Part shown: piece by piece, positions 53,589 to 62,630 of the stretch
How the letters are laid out: every line of letters starts with the position of its first letter
Numbering within the stretch: position 1 is the first letter of the stretch
Source: Clostridia bacterium
Lineage (GTDB): Bacteria > Bacillota > Clostridia > Monoglobales > Monoglobaceae
NCBI GenBank assembly: GCA_017397725.1
Contig: JAFQIA010000012.1
Location: 1 to 62,630, forward strand
DNA: 62,630 nucleotides
Direction of reading: 5' to 3'
Program-made: the position numbers and the translations under genes
Notes under the pieces: generated by a model
The model's database searches: none
The model's input: the letters and a program-made list of their open reading frames with translations, nothing else
Told to the model about the DNA's origin: nothing

Positions 53589-54176
53589 ATGGCTAAAAAT
53601 ATGCAGCCCATTCTGAAAAAGTGTCGGGCGCTGGGAATTGAGCCGGGTGTTATGGGTGTTCATAAGAGCTCTAACAGAAACCCGCTGAACGCCAGAAGAA
53701 AGAAATCCGAATATGGCCAGCAGTTGAACGAAAAGCAGAAGCTGAAGTTCATCTACGGCGTACTCGAAAAGCAATTCCATAAATATTATCTTGCTGCAAC
53801 CAAGAAAGACGGCATTACCGGTGAGATGCTGCTCCAGATTCTGGAGTCTCGTCTTGACAATGTTGTTTTCCGTCTTGGTCTTGCAAGCACCAGAAGAGAA
53901 GCTAGACAGCTGGTTTCTCACGCACACTTTACCCTCAATGGTAAGAAGATCAACATTCCTTCCTACTTGGTAAAAGCAGGTGACGTGATTGCAGTTCGTG
54001 AAAAGAGCCGCAGCAGCGTGAAGTTTACTTCTTTGATGGAAAAGGACGTTATCGTTCCCAAGTGGCTGGATATGAACAAGGATACCATGGAAGGCAGAGT
54101 GGTTGCTCTGGCATCCAGAGAGGATATCGAATATCCGGTAGAAGAGCATTTGATTGTTGAGTATTACAGCAAATAA
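53589..54176 (+). CDS. rpsD: 30S ribosomal protein S4
   Basis: 195 aa. The S4 RNA-binding domain is at about 85-145 (ESRLDNVVFRLGLASTRREA). It lacks the N-terminal zinc Cys cluster seen in some bacteria. Primary 16S-binding protein and, in several bacteria, repressor of its own operon. AAAGGAGG upstream. Confidence 0.98.
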   Translation: MAKNMQPILKKCRALGIEPGVMGVHKSSNRNPLNARRKKSEYGQQLNEKQKLKFIYGVLEKQFHKYYLAATKKDGITGEMLLQILESRLDNVVFRLGLASTRREARQLVSHAHFTLNGKKINIPSYLVKAGDVIAVREKSRSSVKFTSLMEKDVIVPKWLDMNKDTMEGRVVALASREDIEYPVEEHLIVEYYSK

Positions 54177-54237
54177 TAGCTTGTTGTAAAACCCATTCAT
54201 ATTGTGAGTTCGTATAAATTTCTTAGGAGGGCTGACA

Positions 54238-55185
54238 ATGATTGAAATCGAAAAGCCAAAAATTGAATGCGTAGAAGTATCGGACGATAACAAATACGGT
54301 AAATTTGTTGTTGAACCCTTGGAGAGAGGCTATGGCACCACCTTTGGTAACTCTTTGCGTCGGATGCTGCTGTCTTCTCTGCCGGGCGTTGCTGCTACTT
54401 CTGTGAAAATTGACGGCGTTCTTCATGAGTTTTCGACCATTCCGGGCGTAAAAGAAGACGTTACGGAAATCATTCTCAACATCAAAAAATTAGCAATCAA
54501 ATTGCATTCTGATGCTCCCAAAACGGTTTATATCAGCCAAGAGGGCGCAGGAGAAATCTGTGCAGGGGATATCAAACATGATGCGGACGTAGAAATCATC
54601 AACGAGGATTTGCACATTGCAACCTTGGATGACGATGCAAAATTGTTCATGGAAATTACCTTGGACAAGGGACGTGGCTATGTTTCCTCTGACCGGAACA
54701 AGCAGCTGATGCAGCCGGTAATCGGCGTGATTGCCGTGGATTCCATCTACACTCCGGTGGAGAAGGTGAACTACGTGGTAGAAAATACCCGTGTGGGCAA
54801 TGTCAGCGACTATGACAAGCTGTCTTTGGAGGTTTGGACCAATGGTACCATTCTTCCGTCTGAGGCAGTCAGCCTTGCGGCAAAGATTGTCAGCGAGCAT
54901 ATGAGCTTGTTTGTAGATTTGTCCGACGATGCAAAGAATACCGAGATTATGATTGAAAAAGAAGAGAACAAGAAGGAAAAGGTTCTGGAAACCACCATTG
55001 AGGAACTGGATCTGTCTGTTCGTTCTTACAACTGTCTGAAACGTGCGGGCATCAATACCGTTCAGGACTTGACGACACGCACCGAAAACGACATGATGAA
55101 AGTCAGAAATCTGGGACGCAAGTCCCTGGAAGAAGTCATCGCAAAGCTGGATGGCATGGGCTTGACATTGGCAAGCGACGACTAA
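54238..55185 (+). CDS. rpoA: DNA-directed RNA polymerase alpha subunit
   Basis: 315 aa. N-terminal assembly domain ([20 protein letters not shown]) and C-terminal domain ([20 protein letters not shown]) joined by an acidic/lysine-rich linker at about 235-250. TAGGAGGG upstream. Confidence 0.98.
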   Translation: MIEIEKPKIECVEVSDDNKYGKFVVEPLERGYGTTFGNSLRRMLLSSLPGVAATSVKIDGVLHEFSTIPGVKEDVTEIILNIKKLAIKLHSDAPKTVYISQEGAGEICAGDIKHDADVEIINEDLHIATLDDDAKLFMEITLDKGRGYVSSDRNKQLMQPVIGVIAVDSIYTPVEKVNYVVENTRVGNVSDYDKLSLEVWTNGTILPSEAVSLAAKIVSEHMSLFVDLSDDAKNTEIMIEKEENKKEKVLETTIEELDLSVRSYNCLKRAGINTVQDLTTRTENDMMKVRNLGRKSLEEVIAKLDGMGLTLASDD

Positions 55186-55213
55186 TCGAAAAATTAGAAA
55201 ATGAGGTGATAAA

Positions 55214-55558
55214 ATGGCACACCAGAGAAAACTTGGCAGACCGACTGACCAGAGACGTGCAATGCTGCGTTCTATGACCACTTCTTTCCTGGAGAGCGGC
55301 AGAATTGAAACTACCGTTACCCGCGCAAAGGAACTCAAGAAGGTAGCTGAGAAGATGGTTACCCTCGGCAAGACCAATACCCTGCACTCCAAAAGACAGG
55401 CACTGGCGTACATTACCAAGCGTGATGTTGTGGTAAAGCTGTTTGATGAAATCGCTCCTAAATTCGCAGAGAGAAACGGCGGTTACACCCGTATTATCAA
55501 AATCGGACCTCGTCGTGGCGATGCTGCAGAGATGGCGATTCTGGAGTTTGTTGACTAA
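55214..55558 (+). CDS. rplQ: 50S ribosomal protein L17
   Basis: 114 aa; [20 protein letters not shown]. Last gene of the superoperon. The ecfA/ecfT and truA genes that usually follow in Firmicutes are absent; a terminator and the second cassette follow instead. Confidence 0.98.
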   Translation: MAHQRKLGRPTDQRRAMLRSMTTSFLESGRIETTVTRAKELKKVAEKMVTLGKTNTLHSKRQALAYITKRDVVVKLFDEIAPKFAERNGGYTRIIKIGPRRGDAAEMAILEFVD

Positions 55559-55567
55559 TCAACGCTG

Positions 55568-55597
55568 AAAAGAGCACCAAAAGGTGCTCTTTTTTTT
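55568..55597 (+). terminator. Terminator of the ribosomal superoperon
   Basis: AAAAGAGCACC / GGTGCTCTTTT followed by a run of Ts, 9 nt after rplQ. Confidence 0.92.
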
Positions 55598-55826
55598 GTT
55601 GCAATTTTCAGTGCACAGGGGACGGTTCTGCACAGGGGACGGTTCTGTGTGTTGTGCATACATAGGATTTTCTATCATCCGGACGGATTGCTATTTCTTT
55701 CGTTTGCGTAAATGCTACTTTTGCTCGTCCAAAAGTAGCCAAAACGACGCCAAGGGGGAGTTTCGATTCTCCCCCTTTGGAAATCCCCCTTAAAACGACA
55801 CAGGGGCGCTGCCCCTGGACCCCCGG

Positions 55827-55976
55827 TTATTTGGATTTTTCTTCGTTTTGTGCCTCCTCCTCTTCATAGGACAAGATATACATTTCCTCTGCTTCCTGCT
55901 GTGATTTTTTCAAATCTTCTATAATGTCTGTAATATCATTAAATAGCTTGTGATATAGTTTTTGATAATCCGGCAT
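55827..55976 (-). CDS. 49-aa acidic helical microprotein of the cassette, copy 2
   Basis: Starts MPDYQKLYHKLFNDITD and ends EEEEAQNEEKSK. It is identical to copy 1 over residues 1-31 (the first change is I to M at residue 32), despite many third-base differences. GAAAGGGTG precedes the ATG. No assigned function. Confidence 0.75.
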   Translation of the reverse strand: MPDYQKLYHKLFNDITDIIEDLKKSQQEAEEMYILSYEEEEAQNEEKSK

Positions 55977-55996
55977 AATTTTCACCCTTTCATTTG

Positions 55997-56167
55997 TAAA
56001 ATAAAAAATGCGCGGCCCACGCAGGAGCCACGCATGAAAAATGCACAGCTCTTTTATTCTTGCAACAGAACCTTTCTCGAAAAACCAAACGTTAAGAGAA
56101 GCTAGAGCGCACATTTTTACCGAATGTAACTCTAACGTAAGGTTTTTCATTATTAAGTTCTGTTGCA
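55997..56167 (-). ncRNA. Cassette structured RNA, copy 2 (variable stem, conserved loop)
   Basis: The long hairpin has TGCAACAGAAC/GTTCTGTTGCA (11 bp, 56061-56071 with 56157-56167), GAAAAACC/GGTTTTTC (8 bp) and ACGTTA-GAG with one bulge. These stem sequences are unrelated to those of copy 1. The apical segment CATTCGGTAAAAATGTGCGC matches copy 1's loop region, and the 3' part (GTGCATTTTTCATGCG and the 11-bp terminator) is identical to copy 1. Confidence 0.7.
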
Positions 56168-56172
56168 TTCTT

Positions 56173-56201
56173 ACTATACCACAGAAAATTCTCTTTTGCA
56201 A
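56173..56201 (-). promoter_or_regulatory. Promoter of cassette RNA, copy 2
   Basis: Minus strand TTGCAA, 17-nt spacer, TATAGT, with the predicted start on the first base of the hairpin (56167). Confidence 0.75.
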
Positions 56202-56487
56202 GTGTTTTTTGTAAAAAACTGGAAATTTTTACAATTCGCCCCCTTAGGGATTTAAGGGGGCGGAGCATAGAAATCTTTTTGACAGACTTGTTGGGGGATG
56301 TGCGGGGGTTCCTGGGGGCAAGACCCCCGGCGTCGTTTTGGCTACTTTTGGACGAGCAAAAGTAGCGTTTACGCAAACGAAAGAAAGGCACTTCCTGTCC
56401 GGATTGTAGACCAGCCATATGCGCACAGCACAGAGAACCGTCCCCTGTGCTTTTTCTGGATGATAGGTATTGCATATCACAAACAAA

Positions 56488-56511
56488 AAACCCGCCGGTT
56501 GGCGGGTTTTA
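56488..56511 (-). terminator. Terminator of the DtxR-type gene
   Basis: AAAACCCGCC / GGCGGGTTTT, with TTTTTTG on the minus strand. It overlaps the stop codon. Confidence 0.85.
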
Positions 56512-56877
56512 CTTTTCCAAAAACTTTTTGATGCAAAGAAACGTTTCCTCGCTGATGTCATGCTCAATTTTACAGCTGTCCTGAGAGGCGGTTTCCTCGC
56601 TGACCCCCAGCGCCATCAATGCTTGGGTAATCACTTGATGCCGTTCATAGACCCGCTGCGCCACCGCGTTTCCTTTCTCGGTGAGGAAAATTTCCCCATC
56701 CCCGTCCACGGTGATATACCCCTCTTGACGAAAACTTTTCATCGCGACGGAAACGCTTGCCTTGGTAAAGTTCATATGATGCGCAATATCGATACTCCGC
56801 ACCGACCCATTTTTGGTGCGCAGCATCAGGATCGCTTCCAGATAATTTTCTGCAGATTCTTTGATTTGCACAGGCAT
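56509..56877 (-). CDS. DtxR/MntR family metal-dependent regulator
   Basis: 122 aa. The winged helix occupies about residues 1-65 (SAENYLEAILMLRTKNGSVR, then ALIAHHMNFTK-like IDIAHHMNFTKASVSVAM), then the metal-binding/dimer domain (YERHQVITQALMALGVSEET, CKIEHDISEETF). It lacks the SH3-like third domain, so it resembles MntR or the short IdeR-like type. It probably represses metal uptake genes, none of which are adjacent. GAAAGGAGAGG precedes the ATG. Confidence 0.88.
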   Translation of the reverse strand: MPVQIKESAENYLEAILMLRTKNGSVRSIDIAHHMNFTKASVSVAMKSFRQEGYITVDGDGEIFLTEKGNAVAQRVYERHQVITQALMALGVSEETASQDSCKIEHDISEETFLCIKKFLEK

Positions 56878-56949
56878 CCTCTCCTTTCCAAGTTCTTATC
56901 CTTAGTGTACCACAAAATTCTCCCGCGGTCAATCCTTGCGTAAAAACAT

Positions 56950-56967
56950 CTTTACACTTCTGTAAAG
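56950..56967. promoter_or_regulatory. Inverted repeat between dtxR-type and lcp genes
   Basis: CTTTACA-CTTC-TGTAAAG, a 7-bp perfect dyad 27 nt upstream of the lcp -35 box. Candidate operator; which regulator binds is unknown. Confidence 0.4.
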
Positions 56968-56993
56968 AAATCGTGAACAAAAGCCTTTCTGTA

Positions 56994-57023
56994 TTGACAA
57001 AAATCTCGTTTTTGGGGTATACT
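56994..57023 (+). promoter_or_regulatory. Promoter of the LCP gene
   Basis: TTGACA, 18-nt spacer, TATACT, 36 nt before the start. Confidence 0.75.
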
Positions 57024-57059
57024 AAGACCAATGATTTGAAAGAAAGGTTGGGCATAGGC

Positions 57060-58085
57060 ATGAGCAAAGGCTACAAAATTACCATAATGGCAGTTACCTG
57101 CTTTTTTGTGATTCTTGCCACTATGCTCGGTGTGTTAGCGGCAAAAAGATTGACCACCATTCCTTTGGGAGAAAAGGTCACCATGGAGAGTTTGGACAAA
57201 ATGGACAGCTCGGTGGGGATGATCAACTTCCTGATTCTGGGCGTGGATGAGGACGGAACCCGCAGCGATACCATTATGCTCTTTAGTTATGACGGGTATT
57301 CTAACCGCATCAATATCCTTTCCTTCCCCAGAGATACTATGGTAAAGACCGGCGGCTTCCGACAAAAGCTGAATGCCGCAATAGGCGTCGGTATCCAAAA
57401 GGTGCAAAGCGGCAAGGATAAAGAGCCGGAAGAGGAAATCATCCGCCAGATTAAGACGATGACCGGACTTCCCATCCACTACTCGCTCACCGTCAATTTT
57501 GATGGGTTCAAAGAAGTGATTGATGCGCTGGGCGGCGTGGATTTCAATGTGCCCTATAATATGAACTATGACGATCCGGTTCAGGATCTGCATATCCATC
57601 TCAAGGCGGGCCCCCAACATCTGGACGGGCAAAAAGCCCACGATTTTGTGCGGTTCCGGCATAACAACAACGGCAGCGCCCCCGGCGAATACATCATGGG
57701 GGACGAGGGCAGAATCTATTGGCAGCAGAAATTTATCAAGGAATTGCTTCGCCAAAAGCTGACCCCGCAGCTGTTGACCCAGATCGATGATGTATTTGAG
57801 GTTGTCACCAAGAATGTAAAAACCAATTACACGATGCAGGATTTGCTCAAGCATATCAGTCTGGTGGAAAAAATTGACCTTGACCAAATTGGCTCCCACA
57901 AGCTCCCCGGTGAGGCGCAATGGGTCGGCGGTGTGTCGTGGTACATTCAGGATGTAGAGGGCACCGAAAAGCTGATTCGGGATGTGTTCCTCCCCCGCAG
58001 CCTGGAGGAATGGGAGGCGCAAAAAGCACTGCAACAGGTAGAAAATACCGAGGATGTGGCGGCGGAAATGGCAATGACCGAATGA
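57060..58085 (+). CDS. LytR-CpsA-Psr (LCP) family glycopolymer ligase
   Basis: 341 aa. An N-terminal membrane anchor (ITIMAVTCFFVILATMLGVL) is followed by the LCP catalytic domain: NFLILGVDEDGTRSDTIML, FPRDTMVKTGG and a RFRHNNN motif with catalytic arginines. LCP enzymes attach teichoic acids or capsular glycans to peptidoglycan. The polysaccharide operon at 3.5-9.1 kb could supply a substrate (inference). AAAGG lies ahead of the ATG at 57060. Confidence 0.92.
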   Translation: MSKGYKITIMAVTCFFVILATMLGVLAAKRLTTIPLGEKVTMESLDKMDSSVGMINFLILGVDEDGTRSDTIMLFSYDGYSNRINILSFPRDTMVKTGGFRQKLNAAIGVGIQKVQSGKDKEPEEEIIRQIKTMTGLPIHYSLTVNFDGFKEVIDALGGVDFNVPYNMNYDDPVQDLHIHLKAGPQHLDGQKAHDFVRFRHNNNGSAPGEYIMGDEGRIYWQQKFIKELLRQKLTPQLLTQIDDVFEVVTKNVKTNYTMQDLLKHISLVEKIDLDQIGSHKLPGEAQWVGGVSWYIQDVEGTEKLIRDVFLPRSLEEWEAQKALQQVENTEDVAAEMAMTE

Positions 58086-58106
58086 GCAATATGGGTAAAA
58101 GGATCA

Positions 58107-58138
58107 GAAAACCACAAGGGATTGTGGTTTTCTTTTTT
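58107..58138 (+). terminator. Terminator of the LCP gene
   Basis: GAAAACCACAA / TTGTGGTTTTC followed by TTTTTTG. Confidence 0.9.
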
Positions 58139-58231
58139 GTTGCAAAAAAGTGACCAAAAGCGAGAGAAAAAAGGACAAAAAAATCGTAAAAAAACACAAA
58201 TGAGAAAATTGGCAAAATCGGGCGCAATCCC

Positions 58232-58260
58232 TTGACAAATGGGCAAAAATCGGCTAAAAT
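58232..58260 (+). promoter_or_regulatory. Promoter of the str operon
   Basis: TTGACA, 17-nt spacer, TAAAAT, 36 nt before the L7Ae-like gene. Confidence 0.85.
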
Positions 58261-58296
58261 AATACGGTTCGCAGTATGCGCCAAAGGAGAATCCCT

Positions 58297-58533
58297 ATGG
58301 AAAGATTACACTCTGCAGAAAAAGTAGTAGGACTCAAGCAGGCCAAAAAGGCGGTGCTTTCAGGCAAAGCCAAGCTGGTCTATATCGCAGAGGATGCCGA
58401 CCCGTGGGTGACCGACCCCCTGCAAAGGCTTTGCAAGGAGCAGGGCGTGGAGGTGCTTTTGGTGTCAAGCATGAAAGAGCTTGCTAAGGCATGTCGGGTG
58501 GAAGTTCCCACCGCTTGTGCGGCATTGCTTTAA
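58297..58533 (+). CDS. L7Ae/L30e-type K-turn-binding protein
   Basis: 78 aa; VGLKQAKKAVLSGKAKLVYI then AEDADP and a VEVLLVSSMKELAKACRVEV end identify the YbxF/RplGB type that precedes rpsL in Firmicutes. It binds kink-turn RNA; its physiological RNA target is not clear. I start at 58297, with AAAGGAG upstream; the ATG at 58276 is earlier than that site. rpoC, normally upstream of this gene, is absent. Confidence 0.92.
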   Translation: MERLHSAEKVVGLKQAKKAVLSGKAKLVYIAEDADPWVTDPLQRLCKEQGVEVLLVSSMKELAKACRVEVPTACAALL

Positions 58534-58604
58534 GGCGGACAACCTACTTTGTTAAAAGCGCTCCGGCGTTTTTATAAAAATCTATATGTATGGAGGTGAA
58601 CATA

Positions 58605-59015
58605 TTGCCAACATTTAACCAGTTAGTCAGAAAAGGTAGAGCTACTGTTGAAAAGAAGTCTACGGCTCCGGCTCTTTTGGTGGGAATGAACACCATCAAA
58701 AAGAAACCGACCGACCAGGCATCTCCTCAGAAGAGAGGTGTTTGTACCTCGGTTAGAACCATGACTCCCAAGAAGCCGAACTCCGCACTCCGTAAGGTTG
58801 CCAGAGTTAAGCTTACCAACGGTATCGAAGTTTCTGCTTACATCCCCGGTATCGGCCACAACCTGCAAGAGCATAGCGTGGTTATGATCCGTGGCGGACG
58901 TGTTAAGGACCTTCCTGGTGTGCGTTATCACATCATCCGCGGTACCTTGGATACTTCCGGCGTAGACAAGCGTATGCAGAGCAGATCCAAGTATGGTGCA
59001 AAGCGTCCTAAGTAA
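58605..59015 (+). CDS. rpsL: 30S ribosomal protein S12
   Basis: 136 aa from a TTG codon ([20 protein letters not shown]); GGAGGTG precedes it. The decoding-centre loops [17 protein letters not shown] and [14 protein letters not shown] carry the lysines usually associated with streptomycin sensitivity. Confidence 0.98.
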   Translation: MPTFNQLVRKGRATVEKKSTAPALLVGMNTIKKKPTDQASPQKRGVCTSVRTMTPKKPNSALRKVARVKLTNGIEVSAYIPGIGHNLQEHSVVMIRGGRVKDLPGVRYHIIRGTLDTSGVDKRMQSRSKYGAKRPK

Positions 59016-59029
59016 GGCGTTTGCATTCT

Positions 59030-59622
<593 letters not shown>

Positions 59623-59632
59623 TCTTTACTTT

Positions 59633-59719
59633 GAAAATCGGCGCATTTTTCTTGCTCGCCACACTCGGATATCTCGATATACCTCGTGCGGCTACACAAG
59701 AAAACTGCATCCAATTTTC
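59633..59719 (+). repeat. Conserved-core hairpin, copy c
   Basis: Outer GAAAAT-GG/CC-ATTTTC, middle TTTTCTTG/CAAGAAAA (8 bp), inner GCC-CAC/GTG-GGC with one mismatch, apical core GGATATCTCGATATACC. Follows rpsG directly, as copies a and b follow rplN. Confidence 0.75.
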
Positions 59720-59835
59720 TTCGTAAAGCCTTTGCGGTATAGTTTGGGGATGGTCCTCAATTATTTCGCAAAAAAGTGTTTGACTTAAGATTGAGAGTAC
59801 ATTACTAAGATGTACTGCTTCGAAAGGAGAAAACT

Positions 59836-61920
59836 ATGGGTAGAGCGTTTTCATTAGAGAAAACCAGAAATATAGGTATCATGGCTCATATTGATGCCGG
59901 TAAGACTACTACCACAGAGCGTATTCTGTTCTACACCGGTCGTATTCACAAGATTGGTGAAACCCACGAGGGTGCATCCCAGATGGACTGGATGGAGCAG
60001 GAAGCTGAGCGTGGTATTACCATTACCTCTGCTGCTACTACCGCACAGTGGAAGAACCACCGTGTAAACATCATCGATACTCCCGGACACGTTGACTTCA
60101 CCGTTGAAGTTGAGCGTTCCCTGCGTGTATTGGATGGTAGTGTTACGGTTCTTTGTGCAAAGGGCGGCGTTGAGCCTCAGTCTGAGACCGTTTGGCGTCA
60201 GGCTGACAAGTATCAGGTTCCCAGAATGGTATACGTCAACAAGATGGATATCATGGGCGCTGATTTCTACAATGTAGTAAACATGATGAGAGATCGTCTG
60301 AAGTGTAACGCTGTTCCGATTCAGCTGCCGATTGGTGCTGAAGAAGATTTCAAGGGTTTGATTGACCTGATTGAAATGAAAGCATTCGTTTACTACGATG
60401 ATCTCGGAAACGATGAGCGTGAGGAAGAAATCCCCGCTGATATGAAGGACAAGGCAGAAGAATATCGTCAGGCACTGCTGGAAGCAGTTGCAGAAACTGA
60501 CGAAGCACTGATGGAGAAATTCTTTGAAGAAGGCGACCTTTCTGTTGCTGACATCAAGAAGGCGATCCGTAAGGCTACCATCGCAAACGAGATGGTTCCC
60601 GTTCTCTGTGGTTCTTCTTACAAGAACAAGGGTGTTCAGAATATGCTGGACGCAGTGGTAGACTTTATGCCCTCTCCTCTGGATATCCCTGCTATCAAGG
60701 GTGTTATCCCCAGAACCGAGGAAGAAGATGTTCGTAAGGCATCCGATGAAGAGCCTTTTGCAGCGTTGGCATTTAAGATTATGACCGACCCCTTTGTTGG
60801 TAAGCTGTGCTTCTTCCGTGTTTATTCCGGTACTCTGGCAAGTGGTTCCCATGTGTATAACTCCACCAAGGACCACAAGGAGAGAATCGGTCGTATCCTG
60901 CAGATGCACGCAAACAACCGTGAAGATATCGATATGGTATACTCCGGTGATATTGCTGCAGCAGTAGGGTTGAAGAACACCACCACCGGTGATACTCTCT
61001 GTGATGAGAAGGCTCCCATCGTTCTGGAGTCTATGGAATTCCCGGAACCCGTTATCAGTGTTGCAATCGAGCCCAAGACCAAGGCAGGTCAGGAAAAGAT
61101 GGGTATTGCTCTGGCAAAATTGGCAGAAGAAGATCCCACCTTCCGTACCTACACCGACGAAGAAACCGGTCAGACCATCATTGCCGGCATGGGCGAGCTG
61201 CATCTTGACATTATCGTTGACCGTCTGCTCCGTGAGTTTAAGGTAGAGGCAAACGTTGGTAATCCTCAGGTATCCTACCGTGAAACCATCCGTACCGCTT
61301 CTCATGTAAACCACAAGTATGCAAGACAGTCCGGTGGTAAAGGTCAGTACGGTCATGTTGTTATGGACATCGAGCCGTTGGAGCCGGGTGCAGGTTATGT
61401 GTTCGAGAACAAAATCGTCGGCGGTGCAATCCCCAAAGAATATATCCCTGCAGTTGATGCCGGTATTCAGGGCGCAATGCAGAGCGGTGTTCTGGCAGGT
61501 TACCCCGTTGTTGACGTAAAATGTACTCTGGTCGATGGTTCTTACCACGAAGTCGACTCTTCGGAAATGGCGTTTAAGATTGCCGGTTCTATGGCATTCA
61601 AAGAAGGCTGCCGCAAGGGTAACCCCGTAATTATGGAACCCATCACCAAGGTTGTTGTCAATGTTCCTGAAGACTACATGGGCGACGTTATCGGTGATTT
61701 GAACTCCCGTCGTGGTCAGATTCAGGGCATGGAAGCAAGAGTTGGCGCTCAGGAGATTACCGCTATGGTTCCTCTTTCTGAAATGTTTGGTTATGCAACC
61801 GAGTTGCGTTCCAGAACGCAGGGTCGTGGTCAGTATTCTATGGAGCCCAGCCACTTTGAAGAGCTGCCCAAGAGCATTGCTGACAAAATTATTAAGGAAA
61901 GAAGCAAGTCTGAGGACTAA
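59836..61920 (+). CDS. fusA: Elongation factor G
   Basis: 694 aa, five-domain translocase. GTPase motifs [24 protein letters not shown] and NKMD are intact; domain IV and the C-terminal [18 protein letters not shown] are typical. GAAAGGAG upstream. A weak TTGACT-N17-TACTAA could provide extra initiation in the 213-nt spacer (low confidence). Confidence 0.98.
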   Translation: MGRAFSLEKTRNIGIMAHIDAGKTTTTERILFYTGRIHKIGETHEGASQMDWMEQEAERGITITSAATTAQWKNHRVNIIDTPGHVDFTVEVERSLRVLDGSVTVLCAKGGVEPQSETVWRQADKYQVPRMVYVNKMDIMGADFYNVVNMMRDRLKCNAVPIQLPIGAEEDFKGLIDLIEMKAFVYYDDLGNDEREEEIPADMKDKAEEYRQALLEAVAETDEALMEKFFEEGDLSVADIKKAIRKATIANEMVPVLCGSSYKNKGVQNMLDAVVDFMPSPLDIPAIKGVIPRTEEEDVRKASDEEPFAALAFKIMTDPFVGKLCFFRVYSGTLASGSHVYNSTKDHKERIGRILQMHANNREDIDMVYSGDIAAAVGLKNTTTGDTLCDEKAPIVLESMEFPEPVISVAIEPKTKAGQEKMGIALAKLAEEDPTFRTYTDEETGQTIIAGMGELHLDIIVDRLLREFKVEANVGNPQVSYRETIRTASHVNHKYARQSGGKGQYGHVVMDIEPLEPGAGYVFENKIVGGAIPKEYIPAVDAGIQGAMQSGVLAGYPVVDVKCTLVDGSYHEVDSSEMAFKIAGSMAFKEGCRKGNPVIMEPITKVVVNVPEDYMGDVIGDLNSRRGQIQGMEARVGAQEITAMVPLSEMFGYATELRSRTQGRGQYSMEPSHFEELPKSIADKIIKERSKSED

Positions 61921-61966
61921 TCCTTTCCAACTTGTAAAGATTTTTTGAGATTTTTACAAAAAACTA

Positions 61967-61995
61967 TTGAAATTATTCTGAAAGAATAGTAAAAT
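61967..61995 (+). promoter_or_regulatory. Promoter ahead of tuf
   Basis: TTGAAA, 17-nt spacer, TAAAAT in the 143-nt AT-rich gap after fusA, so tuf may be transcribed independently. Confidence 0.6.
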
Positions 61996-62063
61996 AGTAC
62001 TATCTTAATTTTTTGAAAATTGATGAAATATTTTCTATTTTAATTGCTTAGGAGGAAAGAACA

Positions 62064-62630
62064 ATGGCAAAGGAAAAATTCGAAAGAAGTAAACCCCATG
62101 TTAACATTGGTACGATCGGCCACGTTGACCATGGTAAGACCACTCTGACCGCTGCTATCACCAAGGTTTTGGCTATGGCAGGTAAGGCTCAGTATGAGGC
62201 TTATGACATGATCGATAAGGCTCCGGAGGAAAGAGAAAGAGGTATTACCATTTCTACCGCTCACGTTGAGTATGAGACTGACAATCGTCACTACGCTCAC
62301 GTTGACTGCCCCGGACACGCTGACTACGTTAAGAACATGATCACTGGTGCTGCTCAGATGGACGGTGCAATCTTGGTTGTATCTTCAGCTGACGGTCCTA
62401 TGCCTCAGACTCGTGAGCACATCTTGCTCTCTCGTCAGGTTGGCGTTCCTTACATCGTAGTATGTATGAACAAGGCCGACCAGGTTGATGACCCAGAACT
62501 TCTTGAACTAGTTGAAATGGAAATCAGAGATTTGTTAACAGAATATGGATTCCCAGGAGACAAAACTCCAATTATTAAGGGTTCTGCACTTAAAGCTCTT
62601 GAAGCTGCAAAAGAAGGAAAGGTTGACGAT
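62064..62630 (+). CDS. tuf: Elongation factor Tu (5' part, cut by window end)
   Basis: The first 189 codons are present. [46 protein letters not shown] and NKADQV give the GTPase motifs. AGGAGG precedes the ATG. From about 62480 the codon choice changes sharply (CCA, CTA, TTA, ACA, GGA appear together, though CCA is unused in the preceding codons), which suggests the final ~140 bases come from another genome in a mis-assembled conserved gene. Confidence 0.97.
   Translation, partial: MAKEKFERSKPHVNIGTIGHVDHGKTTLTAAITKVLAMAGKAQYEAYDMIDKAPEERERGITISTAHVEYETDNRHYAHVDCPGHADYVKNMITGAAQMDGAILVVSSADGPMPQTREHILLSRQVGVPYIVVCMNKADQVDDPELLELVEMEIRDLLTEYGFPGDKTPIIKGSALKALEAAKEGKVDD

Larger units (their letters stand above)
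55614..56450 (-). mobile_element. Palindrome-armed cassette carrying an ncRNA and a tiny ORF, copy 2 (inverted)
   Basis: The outer ends are CACAGGGGACGGTTC repeats (two at 55614-55645; inverted at 56435-56449). The promoter-side arm (56226-56450) matches the left arm of copy 1 almost base for base, with the same hairpins. The ORF-side arm shares the GCTACTTTTG/CAAAAGTAGC hairpin but carries a different G/C-rich palindrome (AAGGGGGAG.. CTCCCCCTT). It lies between the rplQ terminator and the DtxR-type gene. Confidence 0.7.

Noticed and set aside
59854..61854. Long minus-strand open frame opposite fusA
   Set aside because: Shadow of a codon-biased, highly expressed gene; no family similarity visible.

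Overview
The window is chromosomal DNA from a spore-lineage, low-to-medium GC Bacillota, most likely a gut-type Clostridia (Oscillospirales-like). This is inferred from SpoVG, a WalJ-type hydrolase, zinc-type S14, the Clostridia gene order of the ribosomal superoperon, consensus sigma-A promoters (TTGACA-N17-TATAAT) and strong Shine-Dalgarno sites. No rRNA gene, CRISPR array, recombinase, transposase or prophage gene was found.

Layout. 1-9.1 kb: carB on the minus strand, then a divergent surface-polysaccharide operon (MurJ-type flippase, O-antigen ligase/polymerase, GT4 glycosyltransferase, two DUF4330 proteins). 9.2-14.2 kb: a six-gene minus-strand housekeeping operon (RsuA/RluB-type pseudouridine synthase, YifB ATPase, TrmL, DegV, DUF4364, Mrp). 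14.2-26.4 kb: a DUF4830 protein, metY-like sulfhydrylase plus a GNAT, a GH28-like protein with a DMT exporter, guaB, an amidase, murA-walJ, Ppx/GppA and a GT1 glycosyltransferase. 26.5-28 kb: an AT-rich nucleotidyltransferase among hairpin repeats, then tRNA-Leu(UAA), initiator tRNA and a damaged second initiator-tRNA-like locus. 28-37.4 kb: rsmA, GTP-type PEP carboxykinase, murC, spoVG, nudix, AraC with a divergent glycoside-hydrolase-like gene, and a cytidylate-kinase-like protein. 37.7-55.6 kb: the complete S10-spc-alpha superoperon (rpsJ to rplQ, with secY, adk, map, a KOW protein and infA), interrupted after infA by a terminator and a CapA-like lipoprotein gene; rpmJ onward has its own promoter. 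56.5-62.6 kb: a DtxR-type regulator divergent from an LCP ligase, then the str operon (L7Ae-like, rpsL, rpsG, fusA) and the 5' part of tuf, cut by the window end.

The unusual content is between the genes, where I see several families of structured repeats. (1) Two inverted copies (35.9-36.8 kb and 55.6-56.5 kb) of a ~0.85-kb cassette. Each has an identical-hexamer promoter, a ~170-nt RNA made of a long hairpin with an unrelated stem but a conserved apical loop, an intrinsic terminator, and a 48/49-codon ORF evolving under purifying selection, all inside GC-rich palindromic arms. (2) Three hairpins sharing the core GGATATCTNGATATACC on stems whose sequence changes while pairing is kept, two in tandem between rplN and rplX and one after rpsG. 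(3) Two 126-bp copies of a two-hairpin element (window start and 24.1 kb) with two compensatory base-pair changes. (4) A 124-bp inverted-repeat element with ACACAGGGGACGGTTC ends around a terminator hairpin, placed exactly at gene ends. (5) Hairpin chains with ATGATG linkers around the nucleotidyltransferase. Several ribosomal spacers (before rpsJ, between rpmJ and rpsM, between rpsL and rpsG) fold into candidate autoregulatory structures. The last ~140 bases of tuf change abruptly in codon usage, which suggests a chimeric contig end.
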